Below, piece after piece: positions 23,789 through 31,473 of a stretch of 33,012 bases of DNA; position 1 is the first letter of the stretch; every line of letters starts with the position of its first letter. The position numbers were made by a program, and so were the translations under genes. The stretch is from a virus. Location: IMG/VR virus record IMGVR_UViG_3300042463_000702, positions 1-33,012 of that record. One strand, given 5' to 3'. Under the pieces are notes generated by a model. It had not been told where the DNA came from, searched no databases, and worked only from the letters and a program-made list of their open reading frames with translations.

Positions 23789-25588
23789 ATGCCGGTAAAC
23801 GTAGAGCTCAACGAGACAGGTGAGCACATCCGTATTGAAACGGAATGGCGTTATAAAGAACTGTGTAAGAGCATCCCTGGCGCGTCGTGGAATGCTAAGG
23901 ATCAAGTTTGGCGTTTGCCGCTGAGCTGGGCGTCATGCTTGGCACTTCGTGCAGTGTTTAAGGCAGAACTCAACATTGGGCCACGACTTACCGAGTGGGC
24001 GTCAAACGAATTAGCATCGCGTGTTGCGCCAGCAAATGCCTTGCGAGATCTTGACGAGTACGTAGATGAAACTAACGAAGATCTTTTTCCACATCAGCGC
24101 GCTGGCGTTGCCTTCTTGTCTACTGCCCGTCGCGCTTTACTTGCTGATGAGCCTGGCCTTGGTAAGACCGCCCAAACAATTCGCACTCTTAGAACCATGT
24201 CTAGAACAGAGCAAGTCTTCCCTGCGTTAATTGCCTGCCCTAACACTCTTAAGAAAAACTGGAAGCGCGAGTTTGGCATGTGGTGGCCCGAGGCACGCGT
24301 TCAAGTTATTGGCGGTTCCGCTGGTCAGCGCCGCAAACAGTTTGATACTGAAGCTGACGTTTATGTCATCAACTGGGAATCCTTGCGCTCACACTCGAAG
24401 CTTGCATCCTATGGTTCTATCGCGTTGGCACGTTGTACAGACTGCGGTGGCCACGATGAAAGTGTCACTCAGAACCGCTGTGAAGTTCACAAACGGGAAC
24501 TGAATGAAATTGATTTCAAGGCCGTTGTGGCGGACGAGATTCACCGCTCAAAGGATCCTAAGTCTAAACAAACCCGGGCATTGTGGGCAGCAACTGGAGA
24601 TGCAGACATCCGTTTTGCTCTTACAGGTACGCCAATTGCTAACAACGTTCTTGACCTATGGTCAATCTTGCACTGGCTGTCTCCAGATGAATGGCCAAGC
24701 AAGACACGATGGATTGACCGCATGATCGACACGATGCTGAATGCATTTGGCGGCATGATGGTTATTGGCGTTAAGCCTCACATGAATGATGAGTTCTACG
24801 CAACAATCAATCCTCGTATGCGCCGTATGCTCAAGGCTCGAGTACTTCCGTGGTTGCCACCAGTACTTAAGGAACGCCGCGATGTCGAGATGTCAACCAA
24901 GCAAAAGAAAGCCTACAAGCAAATGCTTGAGGTAATGATTGCTGAACTCGAGGACGGCACAGCTGTTGTTGCACCTAGCGCACTTACACAGACCACTCGC
25001 CTTCTTCAGTTTGCCAGTTCGTACGCTGAAATCGACATCGACGAGATTACTGGCGAAATGCGCACAGTATTGACTGAGCCTTCGTGTAAAGTTGATGCAC
25101 TCATGGATGACATTAAGAGCGGCGACTTTGGTGATGACTCTGTTGCTGTCTGTGCAGTATCGCGACAGCTCATTGAGTTGTTGAGTAAGGCGCTGACAGA
25201 TGCAAAGATTCCTCACGGTCTTATCACTGGCGCGCAGAATGAAGATGAGCGTCAGAAAGCCGTTGACGACTTTCAATCAGGCAAGATTAAGTGGATCTTG
25301 TTTACAGCCCAGGCAGGCGGTGTGGGCATCACATTGACAGCAGCTCGCCGCATGGTGATGCTTCAGCGTCCTTGGTCATTAGTTGACTACAAGCAAGCAC
25401 TTGACCGTGTGCACCGTATTGGCAGTGAAATCCATGACTCAATTGTGATTATGGATTATGTCACCGAGGGCACTATTGAAGAACGAGTTATCCAAGTACT
25501 TGACAGCAAGGCTGACAACTTTGAAAACATCGTAAGAGACAAACATCAACTGTTGCGTATGCTTCAGGAAAGTAAAGAAACACTGTGA
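23789..25588 (+). CDS. SNF2-family DNA helicase / translocase with HARP-like N-terminus
   Basis: 599 residues. Residues 1-65 ('WRYKELCKSIPGASWNAKDQ', 'VWRLP') resemble the HARP annealing-helicase element. The motor has Walker A 'DEPGLGKT' (121-128), the DEIH box (249-252), 'ALTGTPI' (277-283), and the helicase C half with 'SLVDYKQALDRVHRIGS'. A Cys/His insert with C216, C219, C231 and H234 looks like a zinc knuckle. The protein should translocate on DNA and remodel forks or anneal strands, and is not expected to act as a nuclease. The start is ATG 23789, and its stop overlaps the next gene (GTGA). Confidence 0.88.
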   Translation: MPVNVELNETGEHIRIETEWRYKELCKSIPGASWNAKDQVWRLPLSWASCLALRAVFKAELNIGPRLTEWASNELASRVAPANALRDLDEYVDETNEDLFPHQRAGVAFLSTARRALLADEPGLGKTAQTIRTLRTMSRTEQVFPALIACPNTLKKNWKREFGMWWPEARVQVIGGSAGQRRKQFDTEADVYVINWESLRSHSKLASYGSIALARCTDCGGHDESVTQNRCEVHKRELNEIDFKAVVADEIHRSKDPKSKQTRALWAATGDADIRFALTGTPIANNVLDLWSILHWLSPDEWPSKTRWIDRMIDTMLNAFGGMMVIGVKPHMNDEFYATINPRMRRMLKARVLPWLPPVLKERRDVEMSTKQKKAYKQMLEVMIAELEDGTAVVAPSALTQTTRLLQFASSYAEIDIDEITGEMRTVLTEPSCKVDALMDDIKSGDFGDDSVAVCAVSRQLIELLSKALTDAKIPHGLITGAQNEDERQKAVDDFQSGKIKWILFTAQAGGVGITLTAARRMVMLQRPWSLVDYKQALDRVHRIGSEIHDSIVIMDYVTEGTIEERVIQVLDSKADNFENIVRDKHQLLRMLQESKETL

Positions 25589-26544
25589 CCGACATTACTC
25601 CAGTAGAGATCTCACCGCGAGGTCCAATACGAATCTCTAACTCAGAGATTCAGACATTCAAAGACTGCCGACGCAAGTGGTGGCTTAGCTACTACCGTAG
25701 ACTACAGCCAGCAACCCAAAGCTTTACAGGCGCACTTGCGCTTGGTTCTCGAGTGCACGAAGCATTGGACATGTACTACTCTAAGAACATCCCACTTCTC
25801 GATGCTCATGCACAGTTAGTAGAAACCGACAAGCAGCTTCTCCGTGAAAGCTTCCGTGACACCATGGATCTTGAAAGTGAAGCAGAGCTTGGGCGCATCA
25901 TGCTCGAGGGTTATCTTGAGTGGGTTGAAGAAAATGGCATTGATGCCGAGCTTGAAATGATCTCGACTGAAGAAATTATTTCCATGCCGATGTTTGATGG
26001 TGCCGTAGAACTTCAAGGTAAACTCGACATGCGTGTTCGCCGCAAGGGTGACGGTGTGCGTATGTTCCGTGACTTCAAAACAGTCGGTGGTTCATTCACA
26101 GAGTTTGCAAGTCTTGCTCACATGAACGAGCAGATCCTTACTTATATGATTCTTGAAGCCGCGCAGAACAAAGAAGGTGAACGCTCGGAAGGTGGCATCT
26201 TTACGATGCTTAGAAAAGTAAAGCGTACAGCAAATGCTAAGCCACCTTTCTATGAGCAGATGGAAGTTCGCCATAACACGTTTGCACTGCGGGCTTTTTG
26301 GAATCGTCTGCATGGCGCAGTATCTGACATGATGAGTACTCGCAAGGCGCTTGATGAAGGCGCAGACGTAAACTTCGTTGCATATCCACGACCCAGCAGA
26401 GACTGTAAGTGGAAGTGCCAATTCTTCGCTGTTTGCCCATTGTTTGACGACGGCAGCGCCGCCGAACAAGCAATCAGCGAACTTTATGTGGTGGATGATC
26501 CATACGCATATTACAAAACAACAGAGATGAAAGGAAATGAATGA
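25585..26544 (+). CDS. RecB/Cas4-like PD-(D/E)XK nuclease with Fe-S cluster
   Basis: 319 residues. The nuclease residues are H58 ('GSRVHEAL'), D148 ('QGKLDMRV'), D163-x-K165 ('RDFKTVG') and Q183/Y187 ('NEQILTYMIL'). Four cysteines are placed as in AddB/Cas4 iron-sulfur nucleases: C28 ('FKDCRRKWW') near the start, and C274, C278 and C284 ('RDCKWKCQFFAVCP') near the end. It should be a 5'-3' or single-strand exonuclease. It is next to a Sak4-like ATPase and an SSB-like gene, so it probably supplies single strands for recombination. No Cas1, Cas2 or arrays are present, so a CRISPR role is not supported. The start is GTG 25585. Confidence 0.85.
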   Translation: MTDITPVEISPRGPIRISNSEIQTFKDCRRKWWLSYYRRLQPATQSFTGALALGSRVHEALDMYYSKNIPLLDAHAQLVETDKQLLRESFRDTMDLESEAELGRIMLEGYLEWVEENGIDAELEMISTEEIISMPMFDGAVELQGKLDMRVRRKGDGVRMFRDFKTVGGSFTEFASLAHMNEQILTYMILEAAQNKEGERSEGGIFTMLRKVKRTANAKPPFYEQMEVRHNTFALRAFWNRLHGAVSDMMSTRKALDEGADVNFVAYPRPSRDCKWKCQFFAVCPLFDDGSAAEQAISELYVVDDPYAYYKTTEMKGNE

Positions 26545-26545
26545 C

Positions 26546-27334
26546 ATGTCAGAAGTACAGCGTTCACTAACTATCATGGTCTATGGCGAGTCAAAGGTTG
26601 GTAAATCAACCTTCGCCGTCACAGCACCATATCCACGTCTCATGCTCGACGTTGAAGGCGGACACCGTTTCTTGCCTATCAACGTTAAGTATTGGGATCC
26701 ACTTCGCGAGGAGCCGCCAGCAGCTGACGGAACTTGGGACACATGCGTTGTCAACGTCACAGACTACGACACCGTACTCAAGGCGTATCAGTGGTTGCAA
26801 CTTGGTAGACACCAATTCAAGTCATTGATTATTGACTCGGTGTCTGAGCTCCAGGTTAAATGCGTCGACAACATCGCGGGTAAGAACCAGATGCAAATGC
26901 AACAGTGGGGCGAGCTTCTTCGTCACATGGGCGCACTGCTTCGTGATCTTCGCGACTTAACGATGCACGCAACAAATCCTCTTGAGGCTGTAGTTCTTAC
27001 CGCAATGGCTCGTCAAAGCCAAGACGGCCGCTACCGCCCGTATCTTCAAGGTCAGCTTGCCATTCAAGCTCCATACTTCTACGACATCTTGGGCGCAATC
27101 AGCGTTGAAGAGTTCCCAAATCCAGACCCGACACAGCCGCCATTCAAAGCGCGTCGTATGTACGTTGAGCGTACAGCACAGTACGAAGCCGGTGAACGTG
27201 TTCAAGGTCGCCTTGGAAAAATCGTAGAACAACAAGATCTCGGTGTCGAGCGCATGCTTGATATCGTGTTTGGCCCAAAGCCAGAAGCAAAAACCAAAAC
27301 AACAAAAACAGAAGGACATGGTGAACAATCATGA
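26546..27334 (+). CDS. Sak4-like RecA-fold ATPase / annealing protein
   Basis: 262 residues from ATG 26546. ATG 26537, giving 265 residues, is also in frame but lies only 2 bases after AAGG, which is too close. Walker A is 'YGESKVGKST' and Walker B 'SLIIDSVSE'. Phage single-strand annealing/ATPase proteins of the Sak4 / AAA_24 type share this layout, with the 'QWGELLRHMGALLRDLRDL' helix and 'VEEFPNPDPTQPPFKARRMYVE' style end. The Lys/Thr-rich C-terminal tail is disordered. It would load on ssDNA coated by the next protein and promote recombination. Its stop overlaps the next ATG (ATGA). Confidence 0.8.
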   Translation: MSEVQRSLTIMVYGESKVGKSTFAVTAPYPRLMLDVEGGHRFLPINVKYWDPLREEPPAADGTWDTCVVNVTDYDTVLKAYQWLQLGRHQFKSLIIDSVSELQVKCVDNIAGKNQMQMQQWGELLRHMGALLRDLRDLTMHATNPLEAVVLTAMARQSQDGRYRPYLQGQLAIQAPYFYDILGAISVEEFPNPDPTQPPFKARRMYVERTAQYEAGERVQGRLGKIVEQQDLGVERMLDIVFGPKPEAKTKTTKTEGHGEQS

Positions 27335-27909
27335 GCACACTTAACTGGGGAGACCTTGTCAAGGAAGCCGGCGATGTCGGCAGTTACGATCCACTGCCGG
27401 ACGGCGACTACGACCTTACAGTCGTAGAAGCTACCGCAAAGGTATCGCAGTCAGGCAAAACAATGTTTGCTGTAAAGGCACAGGTTCAGACCGGTGCTCA
27501 CGCAAAGCGTCTTGTGTGGGACAACCTTGTTGTTTCAACTGACAACCCAACAGCACTCGGAATCTTCTTCCGCAAGATGAACGCACTTGGTCTTGGCCGC
27601 GAGTTTTTTGCAACAAGCCCAAGCAACGCTCAGATTGAGCAAGCACTTAAGGGTCGCTCGTTCCGTGCACAAATCGGTTCACGTACCTGGCAGGGTCAGA
27701 AGAAAAACGAAATCAAGGCGTACTACAGCGTTGTTGGTGCAACTGCCGCTCCTGCAGCTCCTGTTGCAGCAGCCGCGCCTGCACCTGCACCTGCACCAGC
27801 GCCTGCAGCCGCACCAGCGCCTGCAGCCGCACCAGTTGCAGAAGCACCAGCCGTAGCACCAGTTGCAGAAGCACCAGCTGCTGCAGCACCTCCAGCAGCG
27901 CCTTTCTGA
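27331..27909 (+). CDS. Single-stranded DNA-binding-like protein with Ala/Pro tail ending in PF
   Basis: 192 residues. Residues 1-132 look like the OB-fold phage ssDNA-binding/DUF669 type ('YDPLPDGDYDLTVVEATAKV', 'KTMFAVKAQV', 'RSFRAQIGSRTWQGQ'). Residues 133-192 are almost only Ala and Pro with a few Val/Glu and finish in 'PPAAPF'. Bacterial SSBs carry a disordered linker and end in Pro-Phe, which binds partner proteins. Here the acidic residues before PF are missing. The tail is encoded by a GC-rich, repetitive stretch (27739-27905). It probably protects ssDNA and recruits the nuclease or Sak4 protein encoded just upstream. Confidence 0.75.
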   Translation: MSTLNWGDLVKEAGDVGSYDPLPDGDYDLTVVEATAKVSQSGKTMFAVKAQVQTGAHAKRLVWDNLVVSTDNPTALGIFFRKMNALGLGREFFATSPSNAQIEQALKGRSFRAQIGSRTWQGQKKNEIKAYYSVVGATAAPAAPVAAAAPAPAPAPAPAAAPAPAAAPVAEAPAVAPVAEAPAAAAPPAAPF

Positions 27910-27927
27910 TAAAGTAAAAAAGGCATC

Positions 27928-27993
27928 GTCTTGTGTGCCAGAGCTGTATCTTTTAGGGTATAGTTCTGGCACACTGGCACATCTACACAAGAC
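27928..27993 (+). promoter_or_regulatory. Nested inverted repeats around a promoter, upstream of the glycosyltransferase gene
   Basis: GTCTTGTGT (27928-27936) pairs with ACACAAGAC (27985-27993), and TGTGCCAGA (27934-27942) pairs with TCTGGCACA (27965-27973). A direct repeat TGGCACA (27967, 27975) offers a competing pairing. The -10 lies at the end of the inner loop. The outer right arm runs into the ribosome site CAGG before ATG 28001. Confidence 0.6.
27959..27964 (+). promoter_or_regulatory. -10-like TATAGT before the glycosyltransferase gene
   Basis: GGGTATAGT, 42 bases from TATAGT to ATG 28001. It has no TG extension. Its position inside the inverted repeats is the main argument. Confidence 0.4.
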
Positions 27994-28000
27994 AGGTTTT

Positions 28001-29203
28001 ATGCGAATCTTAATGACAGGTTTCACTGCGCTTCAGATTAACACTGAAAGACGCACAATTCAAAAGATCGACGTACCCGCTTCAATTGTAAAGGCACTTG
28101 AAGAATGCGGGCACGAAGTTGACTGGAGACGAGTTACTCCAGGCGAAGATTTATCTATGTACGACGTTGCATGGGTAAACCTCGCACCACTAAACTCACT
28201 CAACGGGCGCCAAGGTGCAATGGGAGCACTGTATGTGCTAGGCTCTGGTGTCCCAGCCGTTGGGTTTTTTGACGACTGGCAATTTAGTTCTGTGTTTAAC
28301 GGCTGCCGTGCTTTAAAGAATCACCCAGAACTTCTTTATAAGTATCTTCTTACTGGGCAGCGCGGCGATGAAGGCGCAACATACTTTAGTTACGCAGACG
28401 CTGAAGCTGCAGTTGAGCGTATTCGTTTGACTGACCCAGAAGGTGCTGCAAAGTGCGGCATCGGAAGATACTTTTTCAACGACACTGATGAAAACATCAA
28501 ACAATACGAAGGCCAGCTCGTTGCAGCAGCTACCTCAGTGCTCGAAGAACGCTGGGCGCAGGGAATGATTCCAGCGTGCCCAATGTACTCGTTTGGAGAT
28601 CGTTCGCTTGTTCGTAAGCGTATGCCAGCAGTTATGTCTGGCATTGAGGCACTTGACCCAAGCTCAACCATTTACGACATTCTTGCTACATCTGAACCTA
28701 AGGATGCAAGTCTTAAGGAACGCAAGTGGGTGCTTGGCGCTTTAATGCCACATGATACTTGGCTTGAAAAGAAAAAGCCTGAGTGGCCAGTTGAAATTAT
28801 TGGTAGTCGCAAGCTGATTAAAAAGTTTGGCGGACAGCGTCTTGACAGTGAAGCAGACGTTCTTTCGTTCTACAATGACTACTGGGGTATTCTTTCGCCT
28901 CCGTACCCTCACGCGGGCTCTGGATGGTGGAGGAGCCGGTTTATGTATGCTGCTAGGGTTGGCTCAATTCTTGTAACTGATAAAGGCGAAGGAAACCCAC
29001 TCGGCAAGCCATATAAGCTTACGATTAAAGAAGTAGAAGCTATGAGCGATATCGAACTTGCTGAAGCCGCAAAGGCGCAAGGAGATGCTTTACGCCCTTA
29101 CATGCCAGACTACAGTTCTTTTGTTGAACACTGCAATCGCATTGTTCATCGAGCTCTCGCTGAAGACAAGGGTTTGAAGTTTAACCCAGACGGCACAAGG
29201 TAG
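28001..29203 (+). CDS. Glycosyltransferase-like protein 1 (GT-B type), possible DNA glycosyltransferase
   Basis: 400 residues from ATG 28001. The frame stays open upstream, but that part overlaps the SSB gene and the promoter, so it is not used. 'MRILMTGFTALQI', 'ALEECGHEVDWRRV' and 'YDVAWVNLAP' are the first Rossmann half of a GT-B enzyme. 'FFDDWQFSSVFNG' lies in the middle. 'WVLGALMPHD', 'WPVEIIGSRK', 'YWGILSPPYPHAGSGWWRSR' and 'ARVGSILVTD' form the second half, where GT-B enzymes bind the sugar nucleotide. I recall relatives in actinophages annotated only as glycosyltransferases. Its place within DNA metabolism genes favours DNA as acceptor over a surface structure. Its stop overlaps the paralogue's GTG. 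Confidence 0.68.
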   Translation: MRILMTGFTALQINTERRTIQKIDVPASIVKALEECGHEVDWRRVTPGEDLSMYDVAWVNLAPLNSLNGRQGAMGALYVLGSGVPAVGFFDDWQFSSVFNGCRALKNHPELLYKYLLTGQRGDEGATYFSYADAEAAVERIRLTDPEGAAKCGIGRYFFNDTDENIKQYEGQLVAAATSVLEERWAQGMIPACPMYSFGDRSLVRKRMPAVMSGIEALDPSSTIYDILATSEPKDASLKERKWVLGALMPHDTWLEKKKPEWPVEIIGSRKLIKKFGGQRLDSEADVLSFYNDYWGILSPPYPHAGSGWWRSRFMYAARVGSILVTDKGEGNPLGKPYKLTIKEVEAMSDIELAEAAKAQGDALRPYMPDYSSFVEHCNRIVHRALAEDKGLKFNPDGTR

Positions 29204-30216
29204 TGGCTACTGTACTTCTGACGGGTATGACATCTCCGCAATCATCGCGGCGACTTAATTCAAAGTCACTATCATTTGCTGGTGCACTTTCTTCTATTCT
29301 TGAAGAACATGGCCACAGTGTTGATTGGTTGTCACCGTCAGTTTTGCTTACTAAAAAAGATCTTGCTAGCTACGATGCCATAGTTCTTGGCGTTGCACCA
29401 GCATTGAGCATTACGTCTAACAAAGCGTATGGCGTACTAAGCATGATTGATTTGCTCAAGGATGATGACAGACTTGTCTTATTCATTGACGCACCGGATC
29501 CGTCAAGAATCACTGCCAATCTTCGCGCTGTAGAAAAAGAAAGCGGTAAACTGTTTACTGCGTTTAACTCAATGCGCAAACAGTACGAGCATGTCATTCT
29601 TAATGAAAAAGCAAAGATATCAGTTCTAGGCGGAATTAGTTTTCTTGCGAATAGCGAATGGCCAACTACTTTGTACCCATCTATGCCGTGGATTACAAAT
29701 GAAACAGTCTCTGCTAAACTGCCTGCCGGCGCAGCTAATTCATTAGTTGGCGTATGCGTGGACTCTTACTATGTAGCTGACGGCATACCAAGAATTTCAC
29801 GTGACAAAGTACGACGCTGGTCAGTAGACACAGACGCTACTAAGTGGGCTACGTCTACACTTTCTTCTTTAAGTCTTCCATACGAAGGAATGAAAAGTAA
29901 AAGAAGTGCTGACGATAATGATGTGTTTGATCTCATATCAAAATCTATTGGCTCACTTCTCAGTCCTTCAAAGGACGGGCTGGTCTGGTGGAGTCATCGC
30001 TGGGTTCAATCATTGAATGCGGCTACACCAATCGCCAGTGAATGGCGTGTAACTTCTAAGGTGGGGTCCGCATGGTCACACCTTGCGGCTGGCATTGAAG
30101 AAATGTCATACATTGACATGTATGAATTGGCAGTGTCTCAAAAAGAAGAATTCATCGCGTCGATACCTTCGCGGGATACAGTAAAAGAAAAATTAGAAAC
30201 AACGTTAGGAATATAA
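29203..30216 (+). CDS. Glycosyltransferase-like protein 2, paralogue of the previous gene
   Basis: 337 residues, starting with GTG inside the previous stop (TAGTG). It shares the layout of its neighbour: 'VLLTGMTSPQSS', 'ILEEHGHSVDWLS', 'YDAIVLGVAPALSI', 'LFIDAPDP', and a C-terminal 'DGLVWWSHRWVQSLNAATPI' that lines up with 'GSGWWRSRFMYAARVGSILV' next door. Both also end with a 'MSxxxxxELAxxQ' segment. It is shorter and more diverged, so it could be a second transferase with a different sugar or acceptor, or a regulatory partner. I cannot name the sugar donor. Confidence 0.62.
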   Translation: MATVLLTGMTSPQSSRRLNSKSLSFAGALSSILEEHGHSVDWLSPSVLLTKKDLASYDAIVLGVAPALSITSNKAYGVLSMIDLLKDDDRLVLFIDAPDPSRITANLRAVEKESGKLFTAFNSMRKQYEHVILNEKAKISVLGGISFLANSEWPTTLYPSMPWITNETVSAKLPAGAANSLVGVCVDSYYVADGIPRISRDKVRRWSVDTDATKWATSTLSSLSLPYEGMKSKRSADDNDVFDLISKSIGSLLSPSKDGLVWWSHRWVQSLNAATPIASEWRVTSKVGSAWSHLAAGIEEMSYIDMYELAVSQKEEFIASIPSRDTVKEKLETTLGI

Positions 30217-30218
30217 AG

Positions 30219-30686
30219 ATGACAGTTCTATTTAACAAGTGGCTTCAAAAGACAATGCAACTTCAGAAAGATGTTTACAACGCAGACTACAGCAAGTTTC
30301 ATGGCAACGAGCCAGAAGATCTCAATACATTAATTGAGTACATTCGCTGGAACATGCTTGCGATTGACGATGAACTTGCTGAGGTTCGTCAAGCTATTTC
30401 ATGGAAGCCTTGGCAACACGATGAACCATACGCAGACCGCAAGGAAATTGTTAAGGAATGCGTAGATGTACTGCATTTTGTTGCAAACATTCTTTGTGCC
30501 GCTGGCGCAACTGACGCAGAGCTTGATGAAGAGTATCTCAAGAAAATGCAGAAGAATGCTGATCGTCAAAAGAACGGCTACCGAGTTCTTGATGAAGGTA
30601 TGAAGTGTTCAATGTGCTCGCGCGCGCTTGATGATTACGATGTTACTTCTTGTGGTGTCGCGGCTTGCCCGTCTAAGAGGCCGTAA
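30219..30686 (+). CDS. MazG / dimeric dUTPase-like nucleotide pyrophosphatase with Cys-rich tail
   Basis: 155 residues. An all-alpha NTP pyrophosphatase signature is present: E52-x2-E55 ('DDELAEVRQAISWKPWQ') and, 24 residues later, E80-x2-D83 ('KECVDVLHFVANIL'), plus 'YLKKMQKNADRQKNGY'. Dimeric dUTPases belong to this superfamily, and the T4 dCTPase/dUTPase is described as related. It should cut dUTP or dCTP to the monophosphate. The last 26 residues have C130, C133, C145 and C150 ('CSMCSRALDD', 'CGVAAC'), a possible zinc ribbon not usual in the family. It starts 2 bases after the transferase gene. Confidence 0.72.
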   Translation: MTVLFNKWLQKTMQLQKDVYNADYSKFHGNEPEDLNTLIEYIRWNMLAIDDELAEVRQAISWKPWQHDEPYADRKEIVKECVDVLHFVANILCAAGATDAELDEEYLKKMQKNADRQKNGYRVLDEGMKCSMCSRALDDYDVTSCGVAACPSKRP

Positions 30687-30916
30687 TGGCAGAGTGGATT
30701 GCAGCACATGCAACTAACACAAATGTTGGCGATGTAGTACGAGTTAAAGATGACGCGTTTTCTACTAAACTTGGAGAAGCTCACAATGGCAGAATCTGCG
30801 AAGTACTTGAGATTAGAGGCGGAGACTTTGTTGTCACTTCAATTGATGACAGAGATCCCACGCTCAAGCGCACGTATTACTCGCCGAACATTTTAGAGAA
30901 AAGAGTAGAAGAATGA
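30686..30916 (+). CDS. Small hypothetical protein, SH3-like beta barrel likely
   Basis: 76 residues, mostly beta ('VGDVVRVKDDAFST', 'NGRICEVLEIRGGDFVVTSI'), with a pattern like small KOW/SH3-type barrels. No named family is recognised. It starts on a TAATG overlap with the pyrophosphatase gene and overlaps the next gene by 4 bases. Confidence 0.6.
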   Translation: MAEWIAAHATNTNVGDVVRVKDDAFSTKLGEAHNGRICEVLEIRGGDFVVTSIDDRDPTLKRTYYSPNILEKRVEE

Positions 30917-31128
30917 GAATTGCAGTACAAATGAAAGTTTCTGGTTTCACACTTAGTGAGATTAAAGAAGAGGCTCTTAATGAGTGGAGAAAGTTTACTA
31001 ATGATAGCTCTGCAGAAATGCCACTTGCTTGCGAAATCGACATAACACCGATCCCAACAGCGGCAGATAAAACTCAATACGAGGCTGTAGTTTTTGTCAG
31101 AACAAAGATTGATGAAAATGGCAACTGA
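30913..31128 (+). CDS. Small hypothetical protein
   Basis: 71 residues, alpha/beta in outlook ('MRIAVQMKVSGFTLSEIKEE', 'YEAVVFVRTKID'). It may be a one-domain ferredoxin-like fold with two strands on each side of a helix. It has no known family. The end overlaps the start of the next gene by 11 bases. Confidence 0.6.
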   Translation: MRIAVQMKVSGFTLSEIKEEALNEWRKFTNDSSAEMPLACEIDITPIPTAADKTQYEAVVFVRTKIDENGN

Positions 31129-31432
31129 AAAGAAAACAAAAAACGGTCGTCAAATCTGTCTTGAAGAAGCTGGGCGTATTGTTGACGGTGATCGTGACGC
31201 ACAATACGGTGGGCCTGAAGATAACTTCTTACGTATTGCAAAAATCTGGTCAGTGATTCTTGGCATTGAAATCAATGAAGAAGACGTTGCAATGATGATG
31301 GTCGGCGTTAAGGTTGCTCGCTACGCAAATAAGTCAGGATTTCAACCTGATACCTGGATTGATGTGTCTGGCTATGGCGCGTGCGGGTATGAAGTTGGCC
31401 GCAAATTGGCAGCTTCTTCGCAGCAAGCATGA
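31118..31432 (+). CDS. DUF6378-type phage protein
   Basis: 104 residues from ATG 31118. A longer reading from 31094 uses a weak TTG and overlaps further, so I prefer the ATG. The pattern 'LEEAGRIVDGDRDAQYGGPE', 'NFLRIAKIWSVILG', 'EDVAMMMVGVKVARYAN' and 'DTWIDVSGYGACG' is that of the DUF6378 family, common in phages and without known function. Its helical layout recalls small nucleotide-handling or regulatory proteins. The stop TGA is part of the next promoter's TG motif. Confidence 0.75.
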   Translation: MATEKKTKNGRQICLEEAGRIVDGDRDAQYGGPEDNFLRIAKIWSVILGIEINEEDVAMMMVGVKVARYANKSGFQPDTWIDVSGYGACGYEVGRKLAASSQQA

Positions 31433-31438
31433 TACGAT
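31430..31438 (+). promoter_or_regulatory. Extended -10 promoter before the methyltransferase gene
   Basis: TGATACGAT overlaps the previous TGA stop, with 41 bases from TACGAT to ATG 31474. The ribosome site is AGGTAGG (about 31459-31465). Confidence 0.4.
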
Positions 31439-31473
31439 AAACATCTGCAATACTGATTAGGTAGGTAAAAGCA

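Noticed and set aside
25585-26544. Cas4 of a CRISPR system
   Set aside because: No Cas1, Cas2 or repeats are present. Phage recombination neighbours explain the nuclease better.
27863-28000. Longer N-terminus for the first glycosyltransferase-like protein
   Set aside because: The extension overlaps the SSB coding region and crosses the promoter and inverted repeats. ATG 28001 begins exactly at the conserved 'MRILMTGFT' strand.
27679-28026. Cys-rich minus-strand open frames opposite the SSB-like tail
   Set aside because: The apparent Cys/Gly richness is the reverse reading of Ala/Pro codons.
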